A DNA stretch of 16,963 nt, from contig DIWJ01000092.1 of the NCBI GenBank assembly GCA_002428445.1, forward strand, positions 1 to 16,963. Direction: 5' to 3'. The stretch's first letter is position 1, and each line of letters begins with the position of its first letter. This DNA comes from Syntrophaceae bacterium UBA6109. GTDB lineage: Bacteria > Desulfobacterota > Syntrophia > Syntrophales > UBA6109. This document shows positions 8,220 to 14,114 of this stretch, piece by piece. A program made the position numbers and the translations under genes. The notes beneath the pieces are model-generated. The model was not told where the DNA came from, made no database searches, and was given only the letters and a program-made list of their open reading frames with translations.

Positions 8220-9488
8220 TCAAGAGGCGGAGCGCTTTTCCATCGCCGCCAGAGACGCGATTCTCTCTCCGAGCGGCGGGTGGGAGTAATGGAAGAAGGC
8301 ATACAGGGGGTGGGGATGGAGATTGGCGAGGTTGTCCTTTGCCAGACGGCGCAGGGCCGCAATCAGCGGTCCGGTCCTTCCCGTCAGCGTGAAGGCGAAT
8401 CGGTCGGCCCGGCGCTCGAAACGGCGGCTGACGATCGCGCCGAGCGGCAGGAGGACCGTTTGCAGAGGCTGCAGAAGAACGCTCAGGAGGAAGAGGCCGG
8501 CGTAGGCGGAGGGCTGGGGAAAGCCGAACGTCCCGTAAAGGAGCGGTTTGTCGAGCGCAAGAGAGACGGCATAGAGGACGCCCAGCGACAGGAAGATCAT
8601 CGCGGCGAGTCTTTTGGAGACGTGGCGGAGTTTCCAGTGGCCGATCTCGTGGGCGAGCACGGCCACGATCTCGTTCCTTTCGTGGGAGGCGAGGAGCGTG
8701 TCGTACAGGACGATTCGCTTCGCCTTGCCGAAACCGGTGAAATAGGCATTGGTATGGCGGCTTCGCCGGCCGGCATCGACCTGGTACACGCCCTTGACGG
8801 CGATGCCCGCCCGGGCCGCCGTCTCCAGAACCGCCCGGCGGAGTTCCGCGTCGCGGAGCGGCTCGAAGCGGTTGAAGAGGGGGGCGATCCAGATCGGGTA
8901 CAGCCAGAGCAGCAGCAGTTCGAACAGGACGAACACGAGCCATGTCCAGAACCACCAGGTGCGGGGTGCATATTGGACAAGCGCCAGCAGGGAGCCCAGG
9001 AGCAGTCCCATCAGAAGCGCGGCGAGGAGCGCTTCTTTTGCGAGGTCGGAGAGCCACGTTTTCCAGGAAATCGTGCTGAAACCCCAGCGGCGTTCGATCA
9101 CGAATGTGCCCCAGAGGCGGAAGGGGATGTCGAGGGCGGCGCCTGCCAGGCCCAGCAGCCCGAAAAAGACAAGGCCGGACGCGATCCAGGGGAGTCCCAG
9201 ATCCCGGATGGCCTTGTCCAGCCACGGAAGAAGGCCGGAAAGCACAAGGGCAAGCATGACGGCGTCGTCCCAGATCCGGTTGATGAGATGGAAGCGTCCT
9301 GTCTCCGCCCCGTAGCGGCTCATCTTCGCCAGGGTTTCCCTGTCGAGGTGACCGGCGAAGACCGGCGGTATTTCGTGTCCGCGGCGGCGCAGGTACCGGA
9401 TGTTGAGCCCCGACAGCACCGCTTCAAACGAACTCGCGGCCAGGTAGAGGACGAGAAACGCGAGCAGCAGGGCATTCCCCTGGATCAT
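8220..9488 (-). CDS. STE24-type M48 family membrane zinc metalloprotease
   Basis: This integral membrane endopeptidase has 422 residues, close to the usual size of STE24/CAAX prenyl protease 1-like proteins. In bacteria such enzymes are assigned to membrane or exported protein processing, since there are no prenylated targets. The first half has several hydrophobic segments (about 5-28, 72-92, 100-120, 150-172, 178-202). The family block NAYFTGFGKAKRIVLYDTLL is present, followed by the zinc motif HEIGH (280-284) and the third ligand in RRFERRADRFA (E358). The C-terminus has SHPPLGERI. The start at 9488 (MIQGNALLLAFLVLYL) is chosen because it begins the first membrane segment; the frame stays open upstream, but that part is a shadow of the neighbouring gene. 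It overlaps the upstream LOG-like gene by 4 bases, so the two are probably translated together. Confidence 0.93.
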   Translation of the reverse strand: MIQGNALLLAFLVLYLAASSFEAVLSGLNIRYLRRRGHEIPPVFAGHLDRETLAKMSRYGAETGRFHLINRIWDDAVMLALVLSGLLPWLDKAIRDLGLPWIASGLVFFGLLGLAGAALDIPFRLWGTFVIERRWGFSTISWKTWLSDLAKEALLAALLMGLLLGSLLALVQYAPRTWWFWTWLVFVLFELLLLWLYPIWIAPLFNRFEPLRDAELRRAVLETAARAGIAVKGVYQVDAGRRSRHTNAYFTGFGKAKRIVLYDTLLASHERNEIVAVLAHEIGHWKLRHVSKRLAAMIFLSLGVLYAVSLALDKPLLYGTFGFPQPSAYAGLFLLSVLLQPLQTVLLPLGAIVSRRFERRADRFAFTLTGRTGPLIAALRRLAKDNLANLHPHPLYAFFHYSHPPLGERIASLAAMEKRSAS

Positions 9489-10018
9489 GGGCCCGCCTGC
9501 GGGACGGCGAGTTTCCGTTCGATGAGGGCCAGGACCTCCTCGACGGTTTCCGCGGCCGTGAAATCGATCGCGCCCTCGCTTGGAAAGGCCGGGCAATGAA
9601 GGCCGATCACCGGAGTTCCGGCCCTGACGGCGATGGCGATTTCCGAGAGGGTCCCCAGTCCTCCCGAGAGGGCCACCAGGACGTGGGGCGTCTTGGCGTT
9701 GATGACGTTGCGGGCTTCCCTCATGCCCGTGAAGACGGGGATGTCGACGAACTCGTTGGGATAGCCCGGCACGAGCGTTCTGCGGTCGTTGGGAAGGATG
9801 CCCAGCACGAGCCCTCCCTCCCGCCATGCCCCCTCCGAGGCGGCTTTCATCAGGCCCGTTCCTCCGCCGGTCAGGAGGACGTAGCCGCGGCGGGCGATCT
9901 CCATCCCCAGCCGGCGGGCCTCGTCGGCGAGGCGATGCCCTTCTTCATGGCTGCCCATCACGCCGATGACGACCGGCGGCCTGCGGATGCGAATCCAGTT
10001 TTTCATCTGTCTGATCAT
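9485..10018 (-). CDS. LOG-like / SLOG-superfamily protein (TIGR00725 type)
   Basis: This 177-residue protein has a Rossmann-like fold of the 'lysine decarboxylase-like' LOG group. It shows VVIGVMGSHEEG (about 16-27), GYVLLTGGGTGLMKAASEGA (GGGTG at 51-55), TGMREARN and the loop ALSGGLGTLSEIAIA, equivalent to the PGGxGTxxE motif of LOG phosphoribohydrolases. Related LOG enzymes release cytokinins from nucleotides, but this subgroup has SGGLGT rather than PGG and its substrate is unknown; nucleotide or nucleotide-sugar sensing is the general expectation. The start at 10018 is supported by GGGAG just upstream on the minus strand. The stop overlaps the start of the M48 protease gene by 4 bases. 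Confidence is good for the family and low for the function. Confidence 0.87.
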   Translation of the reverse strand: MIRQMKNWIRIRRPPVVIGVMGSHEEGHRLADEARRLGMEIARRGYVLLTGGGTGLMKAASEGAWREGGLVLGILPNDRRTLVPGYPNEFVDIPVFTGMREARNVINAKTPHVLVALSGGLGTLSEIAIAVRAGTPVIGLHCPAFPSEGAIDFTAAETVEEVLALIERKLAVPQAGP

Positions 10019-10047
10019 CGATCTCCCGGGAATTTGCGGAAGCGAAA

Positions 10048-10075
10048 GGTATCAGATCGGGCGAGCGTCGTCCAA
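10048..10075 (-). promoter_or_regulatory. Possible promoter for the LOG-like/M48 operon
   Basis: Reading the minus strand, TTGGAC (10070-10075) is followed after 16 bases by GATACC (10048-10053). This gives a moderate -35 and a weak -10, about 30 bases before the start codon at 10018. It lies just downstream of the terminator of the neighbouring small gene, where a new promoter would be expected. This is a pattern match only. Confidence 0.35.
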
Positions 10076-10100
10076 GAAAAAAGCGACCCTGCGGGAACAG

Positions 10101-10128
10101 AAAAGCCCGGGACACGAAGGTCCCGGGC
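10101..10128 (-). terminator. Rho-independent terminator
   Basis: A perfect 9-bp stem GCCCGGGAC (10105-10113) / GTCCCGGGC (10120-10128) with a 6-base loop is followed on the minus strand by TTTT (10101-10104). It lies 43 bases past the stop of the 84-residue gene at 10171-10425 and upstream of the LOG-like gene on the same strand, so it separates the two transcripts. A second hairpin, GGATTCC (10154-10160) / GGAATCC (10165-10171), overlaps the stop codon of the small gene. Confidence 0.85.
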
Positions 10129-10170
10129 CGGACAGAATCGCATGGGAAACGCTGGATTCCCGAAGGAATC

Positions 10171-10425
10171 CTATGCGAGCGGTTCGCCGCAGCGATCGGC
10201 GATCCACTTGGCGATCGGTTTGGCATGGTCGTGGCTGTAGTACGGAGCGGATTTTTTGGCGGAATCCAGATCCTTGCCCAGTTTCAAGACAAATTTCTTT
10301 CCGGCCTCGGGATTCAGTTCGACAACAACATAGTCTTCCCCGAAAGTCTTGGGCGTCTTGAATGTCAGAAGGTCTCCTTTTTGAAATTTCTCCATCATGT
10401 CGATGATTTCCTGCCTGCTTGTCAT
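10171..10425 (-). CDS. Small protein of unknown function (84 aa)
   Basis: I do not recognise this family. The 84-residue protein MTSRQEIIDMMEKF... starts at 10425 behind a strong site on the minus strand (AAGGGGGGAT, about 6 bases from the ATG). The frame is open further upstream, but that extension is arginine-rich and lacks a site, so it is rejected. Residues 1-16 look helical. Residues 17-50 (GDLLTFKTPKTFGEDYVVVE, KKFVLKLGKD) alternate polar and hydrophobic residues, as in a small beta domain. The end (AKPIAKWIADRCGEPLA) looks helical with one cysteine. There is no signal peptide or membrane segment. It is a monocistronic unit with a candidate promoter and a clear terminator, which argues that it is a real, expressed gene. 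Confidence 0.8.
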   Translation of the reverse strand: MTSRQEIIDMMEKFQKGDLLTFKTPKTFGEDYVVVELNPEAGKKFVLKLGKDLDSAKKSAPYYSHDHAKPIAKWIADRCGEPLA

Positions 10426-10571
10426 GGATATCCCCCCTTGATGGTATTCTTCAAACGAATTGCCTCGACGGACGCCATCAGACGGAGATGCGGCCTCTGG
10501 TCCCTGTCCCGCCCCGTCGCGGCCGACCCATCGCCCCCGGCAAGGAAATCCTCGCCAGCATATCGGCCGGT

Positions 10572-10599
10572 AAACTATCATGTTCCGAACGATTGTCAA
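10572..10599 (-). promoter_or_regulatory. Possible promoter for the 84-aa gene
   Basis: On the minus strand a perfect -35 hexamer TTGACA (10594-10599) is followed after 16 bases by TAGTTT (10572-10577), a weak -10. If used, it would leave a GC-rich leader of roughly 140 bases before the start codon at 10425, in which I recognise no known riboswitch. Confidence 0.4.
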
Positions 10600-10631
10600 C
10601 ATCTTTTTCCCCGCTCCGGAGGGATGCAGGC

Positions 10632-10929
10632 ATGTTTCGAGCGATGTTGTTGTGCGCGGGAATCCTTTGCCTTTTTGCCGCCGATGCCCCCGCAGAGAGC
10701 GGCCAGCCGGCGACCGTAAGCAGCCGGACGGCGGATGTGGCCGCGAGCGAAGAATTTTCGATCCGCCTGCCGACGAATCCTGCGACCGGCTAAGCGTGGA
10801 GGCTTCAGGAAATTCGTGACGGAGAACTGGTGCGCTCCGTTTCTTCAGCCTACGAACGTCCCAAGCCGGACCGCATCGGCGCGGGAGGCGTGGACCTTCC
10901 GGGTGATGCGCGCCGGAGAGGCGCGGACC
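10632..10929 (+). pseudogene. Chagasin (I42) family cysteine-protease inhibitor, degraded
   Basis: The intact start is ATG at 10632 with GGAGGG (10618-10623) upstream. It encodes a signal peptide (MFRAMLLCAGILCLFAADAPA) and then EEFSIRLPTNPATG, the conserved NPTTGY loop region of chagasin-like inhibitors, which block papain-type proteases. A TAA (10791-10793) stands where tyrosine is expected. The same frame continues with AWRLQEIRDGELVRSVSSAY and ERPKPDRIGAGGV, matching the family's tryptophan after NPTTGY and its GxGG loop. It then shifts frame to EAWTFRVMRAGEART (to about 10929), where a REP-like repeat begins and the C-terminal RPWE loop is missing. Family assignment is by motif. The nonsense codon, frameshift and 3' loss together make it a pseudogene. 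Confidence 0.72.
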
Positions 10930-10970
10930 GAATCCGGCAGCGAGCGCATTCCCCGCCGCTTGCCGCGGAG
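10930..10970 (+). repeat. REP-like repeat, copy 1 (degenerate)
   Basis: This 41-base element matches 16919-16959 at 39 of 41 positions. It begins GAATCCGGCAGCGAGCGC and ends in a GC hairpin that is imperfect in this copy (CCCCGCCG-CTTG-CCGCGGAG). It begins exactly where homology of the chagasin remnant to its family stops. Confidence 0.7.
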
Positions 10971-11273
10971 GTCAGCGAGCGAATGATGTTCAAGATCCCT
11001 TCCTTGGGGATCGAAGATTCTCCATCCCCGGCCTCGGGGAAAGGACGCCTTGCCGGCTGACCGGACCGGCGTAAAGGTTCGCATCCGGTAAGTGCGTTGT
11101 CCCGCCGGCGTCCGGCAAGGCGCCGCAATGGCGCATCGAGGGCGGAATGCGTCCGCGCTGCGACAGGGCCGCAAGCGGAAACCCATTCCCAGGGAGACGC
11201 ACCGTTTTGCCCTCCCCGTGCGTGCGGGACGCCCTTTGCGTCAGCAGGTCCTGCAGGGGCCCGAAAATTTTTC
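10971..11273. other. Intergenic stretch rich in inverted repeats
   Basis: No gene is supported here. There are hairpins GATCCC (10994-10999) / GGGATC (11007-11012) and CCCCG (11026-11030) / CGGGG (11035-11039), and a longer inverted repeat at 11046-11122. The motif CAGCGAGCG at 10973-10981 echoes the inside of the preceding repeat. The stretch looks like decayed repetitive or mobile sequence upstream of tetR. Confidence 0.5.
11046..11122. repeat. Inverted repeat, 11-bp perfect arms
   Basis: CGCCTTGCCGG (11046-11056) is the exact reverse complement of CCGGCAAGGCG (11112-11122), with 55 bases between them. The arms contain the CTTGCCG word also found in the REP-like repeats, so this may be another remnant of that element class or a structured RNA. 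No T-run follows it. Confidence 0.5.
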
Positions 11274-11302
11274 TTGACAACGGGGCGGTGTTTTATTATT
11301 TA
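11274..11302 (+). promoter_or_regulatory. Promoter of tetR / beta-oxidation operon
   Basis: A perfect -35 hexamer TTGACA (11274-11279) is followed by an AT-rich -10 region. TATTAT (11294-11299) is the better hexamer but is only 14 bases away; TATTTA (11297-11302) has the ideal 17-base spacing. A palindromic operator follows immediately, as expected for a repressed promoter. Confidence 0.65.
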
Positions 11303-11319
11303 CAGACCGACCGGTCTGT
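11302..11319. promoter_or_regulatory. TetR-family operator palindrome
   Basis: ACAGACCG (11302-11309) and CGGTCTGT (11312-11319) are perfect 8-base inverted arms around an AC spacer. The core GACCGACCGGTC resembles operators bound by TetR-family repressors. It lies between the -10 region and the tetR start codon at 11350, so a bound repressor would block transcription, which suggests autoregulation. Confidence 0.75.
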
Positions 11320-11349
11320 CTGTGCTTATCGCCAGGCAGGAAAAAGTTC

Positions 11350-11961
11350 ATGAACAACGAAACAAGAAAAAACAATTCCCGCGAGAAGATCATCGGCGAA
11401 TCGCTGAAGCTCTTTTCCCTCAAGGGATTCAACAACACCTCCATCAGCGATATCCTGGCCGCGACGAGCATGTCCAAGGGCGGGTTCTACAATCATTTCA
11501 AGAGCAAGGAAGAACTTTTTACCGCCGTGCTGAGCGAAGCCCGGCGGGTCTGGCGGATGCAGAATCTGGCCGGCGTGGACAAGGCGGATCGGCAGATCGA
11601 CAGGCTCAAGAAGATCCTCGCAAATTTTCGGGACCGCTACCTCAAGGATGCCGTGCACTTTCCGGGAGGTTGCGTATTTATTACGCTGTCCGTTGAGTTG
11701 GACGATCAGATGCCCCATCTGAGTTCCCAGTTGAGCGACGGTTTTCGAAGGACGAAGGCCCTGCTCAGGGGATACCTGGACCGGGCCAGAGAAAAGGGTG
11801 AAATTCGGCCGGACATCTCCACCAGTCATGCTTCCGAGATCCTCTTTTCCGGCATCCTGGGAGCGTCGGTCGTCTATGGAATGGACAAATCGGACAGCCA
11901 ACTGGACAGGAACATCAAGGCGCTCATCAGCTATCTGGAGAGCATCGAGAACAGGGCGTAA
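11350..11961 (+). CDS. TetR/AcrR-family transcriptional regulator
   Basis: This 203-residue dimeric repressor has an N-terminal DNA-binding domain (about 10-57) with the TetR helix-turn-helix SISDILAATSMSKGGFYNHF (31-50) followed by KSKEELF. The C-terminal ligand domain contains FPGGCVFITLSVELDDQMPH and a dimer-helix region, similar to TetR proteins that control fatty-acid degradation. The likely effector is an acyl-CoA, by analogy only. The start at 11350 has a modest AGGCAGGAA site. The gene is the first of the operon: it is followed by acyl-CoA dehydrogenase after 105 bases and preceded by its probable operator. Binding to that operator is inference. Confidence 0.92.
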   Translation: MNNETRKNNSREKIIGESLKLFSLKGFNNTSISDILAATSMSKGGFYNHFKSKEELFTAVLSEARRVWRMQNLAGVDKADRQIDRLKKILANFRDRYLKDAVHFPGGCVFITLSVELDDQMPHLSSQLSDGFRRTKALLRGYLDRAREKGEIRPDISTSHASEILFSGILGASVVYGMDKSDSQLDRNIKALISYLESIENRA

Positions 11962-12066
11962 GAAGATCAACCATTCTGGGCAGGAACGGTGAACAACCGG
12001 ATTTCTTGATGGCAAAAAGGGCGGCCGGTCGAGAATCGACGGGCGACAGAAGAAGGAGGATACCTC

Positions 12067-13212
12067 ATGGATTTCCGAATGACAGATCGAGAGAATCTGA
12101 TGCGCAAGGTGGCAAGGGAGTTCGCAGAAAGCGAGATCGAGCCAAAGGTGGATGCCATGGAACAGACGGGAGAATTTCCCGTCGAACTTCTCAAGGCCAT
12201 GGCCCGGATCGGCATCACCGGGATCATCACGCCGGAAGCCTACGGCGGCGTGGGGATGGGTTACCTGGCGAGGATGATTGTTCTGGAGGAGCTGGGCCGC
12301 GTCTGCGCCGCGATTCCCATGGGCATGCAGGTCCATCACATGGCCTGTGCGGCGCTTCATGATTTCGGGACGGATGAACAGAAGAAGAAATACCTCGTTC
12401 CCCTGGCGCAGGGCGAGACGATGGGCTGCGTGGCGGTCACCGATCCTTCGGGAGGATCGGATCTGATCGGCATGCAGACCCATGCGGAACTCAAAGGGGA
12501 CAAGTGGATTCTGAACGGGCGCAAGTGCTTCATCACCAATTCCCACACCTCGGATTTCTGGATTGTCATTGCCAAAACCGGCGAGGGGTCGAAGGGGCTC
12601 AGTGCCTTCATCGTCCGCAAGGATTTCCCCGGGGCGAAGGTCGGGCGCAAGGAAAACAAGATGGGCCTGCGCGGGGCGAACACGGGCGAGCTGATCTTCG
12701 ATGACTGTGAGATTCCGAATGACCACCTGCTGGGCGCCGCCGGCGCCGGCTTCGTCGTCGGCTTGAAGACCATCAGCGAGACGGGCCGTCCCGGCATGGC
12801 CGCCGTGTCGCTCGGAATCCTGAATGCCTGCCTCGAGGAAGCGGCGAAATTCGCCTCCGAACGCGTCCTTTACGGCAAGCCGATCAGCGCGCTCCAGGCG
12901 ATCCAATTCTATCTCGCCGAAATCTACACCGACCTGGATATCTGCAAGCTGCTCTGCTACCGGGTGAGCTGGATGAAAGACCAGGGGATGAAGTGCGATA
13001 CCGAGACGGCGATGGCCAAGTACTACACCTGTGACCGGGCGCTCTACTGCGCCAAGAAGGCGATCGAGATCCACGGCTCCTACGGTATCATGAAGGAATA
13101 CAAGGTGCAGCGCCTGCTGCGGGACGCCATGGTAACGATCCCCGCCGGCGGGACGGCGGAAGTGGCGAAGGCCGGCATTGCAAGGGCCGTCCTGGCTCCG
13201 TACAAGAAATAG
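12067..13212 (+). CDS. Acyl-CoA dehydrogenase
   Basis: This FAD enzyme introduces the C2=C3 double bond in an acyl-CoA and passes electrons to ETF. The 381 residues match the family's normal length. An AAGGAGGA site (12053-12060) lies 6 bases before the ATG. Visible motifs are the N-terminal helical domain, PEAYGGVGMGY, the FAD signature CVAVTDPSGGSD (about 121-132), MGLRGANTGELIFDDCEIP, the helix RPGMAAVSLGILNACLEEA, ASERVLYGKPI and EIHGSYGIMKEYKVQRLLRD. The usual catalytic glutamate in YEGT is replaced: the aligned positions read P-A-G-G-T (359-363). The isovaleryl-CoA-type alternative (E in LER before the RPGMAA helix) also appears absent, so the base may lie elsewhere. Chain-length specificity cannot be read. 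The gene is in an operon with etfB and etfA. Confidence 0.94.
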   Translation: MDFRMTDRENLMRKVAREFAESEIEPKVDAMEQTGEFPVELLKAMARIGITGIITPEAYGGVGMGYLARMIVLEELGRVCAAIPMGMQVHHMACAALHDFGTDEQKKKYLVPLAQGETMGCVAVTDPSGGSDLIGMQTHAELKGDKWILNGRKCFITNSHTSDFWIVIAKTGEGSKGLSAFIVRKDFPGAKVGRKENKMGLRGANTGELIFDDCEIPNDHLLGAAGAGFVVGLKTISETGRPGMAAVSLGILNACLEEAAKFASERVLYGKPISALQAIQFYLAEIYTDLDICKLLCYRVSWMKDQGMKCDTETAMAKYYTCDRALYCAKKAIEIHGSYGIMKEYKVQRLLRDAMVTIPAGGTAEVAKAGIARAVLAPYKK

Positions 13213-13256
13213 TCTTCCCTGGAAGAGGGCAAAACACCAAAGGGGGCTCTCAGAGC

Positions 13257-14054
13257 ATGAAGCGAATTATCGTATGCCTCAAGCCCGTGCCGGATCCGAA
13301 GGAGTGGCACAAGCTTTCCCTCAATCCCGTTACCAAGACCCTTGTCCGGGAGGGTATCTCCAGCGTCATCAATCCCCTGGACAAGCATGCTCTGGAGGCA
13401 GCCCTTGTGCTGAAGGACGCCACGGGGGCGGAAGTGGTGCTGGTTTCCATGGCCCCCCCGAACGCGAAGGCGCTGTTGATGGAGGCCCTCGCCATGGGGG
13501 CGGACAGGGCCTGCCTTCTGTCCGATCGTGCTTTTGCCGGATCGGACTCGCTGGCGACCGCGCGGATCCTTGCGGCCGGCATCCGGCGGGTGGGTCCCTT
13601 CGACGTCATTGTCTGCGGCAATTCAACGCTGGACGGATCGACAGCCCAGGTGCCCTCGCAAGTGGCGGAGTTTCTGGGCATTCCCAATGTCATGCACGTG
13701 GAGGATCTGCAGTACGACCAGGCGGGGACGCTCCGCCTCGTGCAGACCATCGAGCACGGGAAGGTTCATCTCGAAGCGGCTCCGCCGATCCTGCTGTCCG
13801 TGACGAAGCATGTCAACAAACCCAGATTCTGCTCGTTCCTGGAATTGCTGAAGGCGGAGAAGAAGGAAATCGCGGTCTGGACGAACGCCGATCTTGCCCT
13901 GGACGGGTCCCTGATCGGACTTGCCGGTTCGCCGACCGCCATGGCCGATCTTTTTGTCCGGCAGAAACGGCGCTCGGGAGTCCGTGTCACGGGCGAGCCG
14001 GAAGTCGTGGTGCAGGCCGTGCTGAACAAACTCCATCAGCTGGGAACCATCTAG
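13257..14054 (+). CDS. etfB: Electron transfer flavoprotein subunit beta
   Basis: EtfB forms a heterodimer with EtfA that carries electrons from acyl-CoA dehydrogenase to the membrane quinone pool or, in bifurcating types, to ferredoxin and NAD. The 265 residues are of normal length. Motifs include the start IIVCLKPVPDP, VINPLDKHALEAAL, ALAMGADRACLL, and the nucleotide-binding segment CGNSTLDGSTAQVPSQVAEF (about 120-139). The C-terminal stretch GLAGSPTAMADLF (about 221-233) recalls EtfB proteins of anaerobes that include bifurcating forms, but this is not proof. The stop of the dehydrogenase is 44 bases upstream and etfA follows after a GC hairpin. The start has only a weak GGGGG site. Confidence 0.93.
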   Translation: MKRIIVCLKPVPDPKEWHKLSLNPVTKTLVREGISSVINPLDKHALEAALVLKDATGAEVVLVSMAPPNAKALLMEALAMGADRACLLSDRAFAGSDSLATARILAAGIRRVGPFDVIVCGNSTLDGSTAQVPSQVAEFLGIPNVMHVEDLQYDQAGTLRLVQTIEHGKVHLEAAPPILLSVTKHVNKPRFCSFLELLKAEKKEIAVWTNADLALDGSLIGLAGSPTAMADLFVRQKRRSGVRVTGEPEVVVQAVLNKLHQLGTI

Positions 14055-14063
14055 AGCGAAGGC

Positions 14064-14090
14064 GCCGCCGCGGGACAGCCCCGCGGCGGC
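14064..14090 (+). other. GC-rich hairpin between etfB and etfA
   Basis: GCCGCCGCGGG (14064-14074) and CCCGCGGCGGC (14080-14090) form a perfect 11-bp stem with a 5-base loop, 9 bases after the etfB stop. No T-run follows. In the transcript it could slow decay from the 3' end, pause polymerase or tune etfA translation; alternatively it is a remnant of an intergenic repeat. Confidence 0.6.
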
Positions 14091-14114
14091 CGCCGGCTCG
14101 TTATGAGGCGGCTC

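Noticed and set aside
8280..9599. Plus-strand open frame of 439 codons opposite the M48 protease
   Set aside because: Glu/Gly/Arg-rich shadow translation with no motif; the minus strand has the full HEIGH metalloprotease.
9489..9827. 113-codon N-terminal extension of the M48 protease frame
   Set aside because: It lies inside the LOG-like gene in another frame, is Arg/Gly-rich, and the first membrane segment starts at the ATG at 9488.
10426..10571. Riboswitch in the leader of the 84-residue gene
   Set aside because: The leader is GC-rich and long, but I could not match it to any known riboswitch consensus.
10930..11122. CRISPR array or small tandem repeat
   Set aside because: Repeats here are inverted or far apart, with no regular spacing and no cas genes.
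11326..13074. Long minus-strand open frame (582 codons) opposite tetR and the acyl-CoA dehydrogenase
   Set aside because: No recognisable domain and no ribosome binding site; the plus-strand genes explain this stretch.
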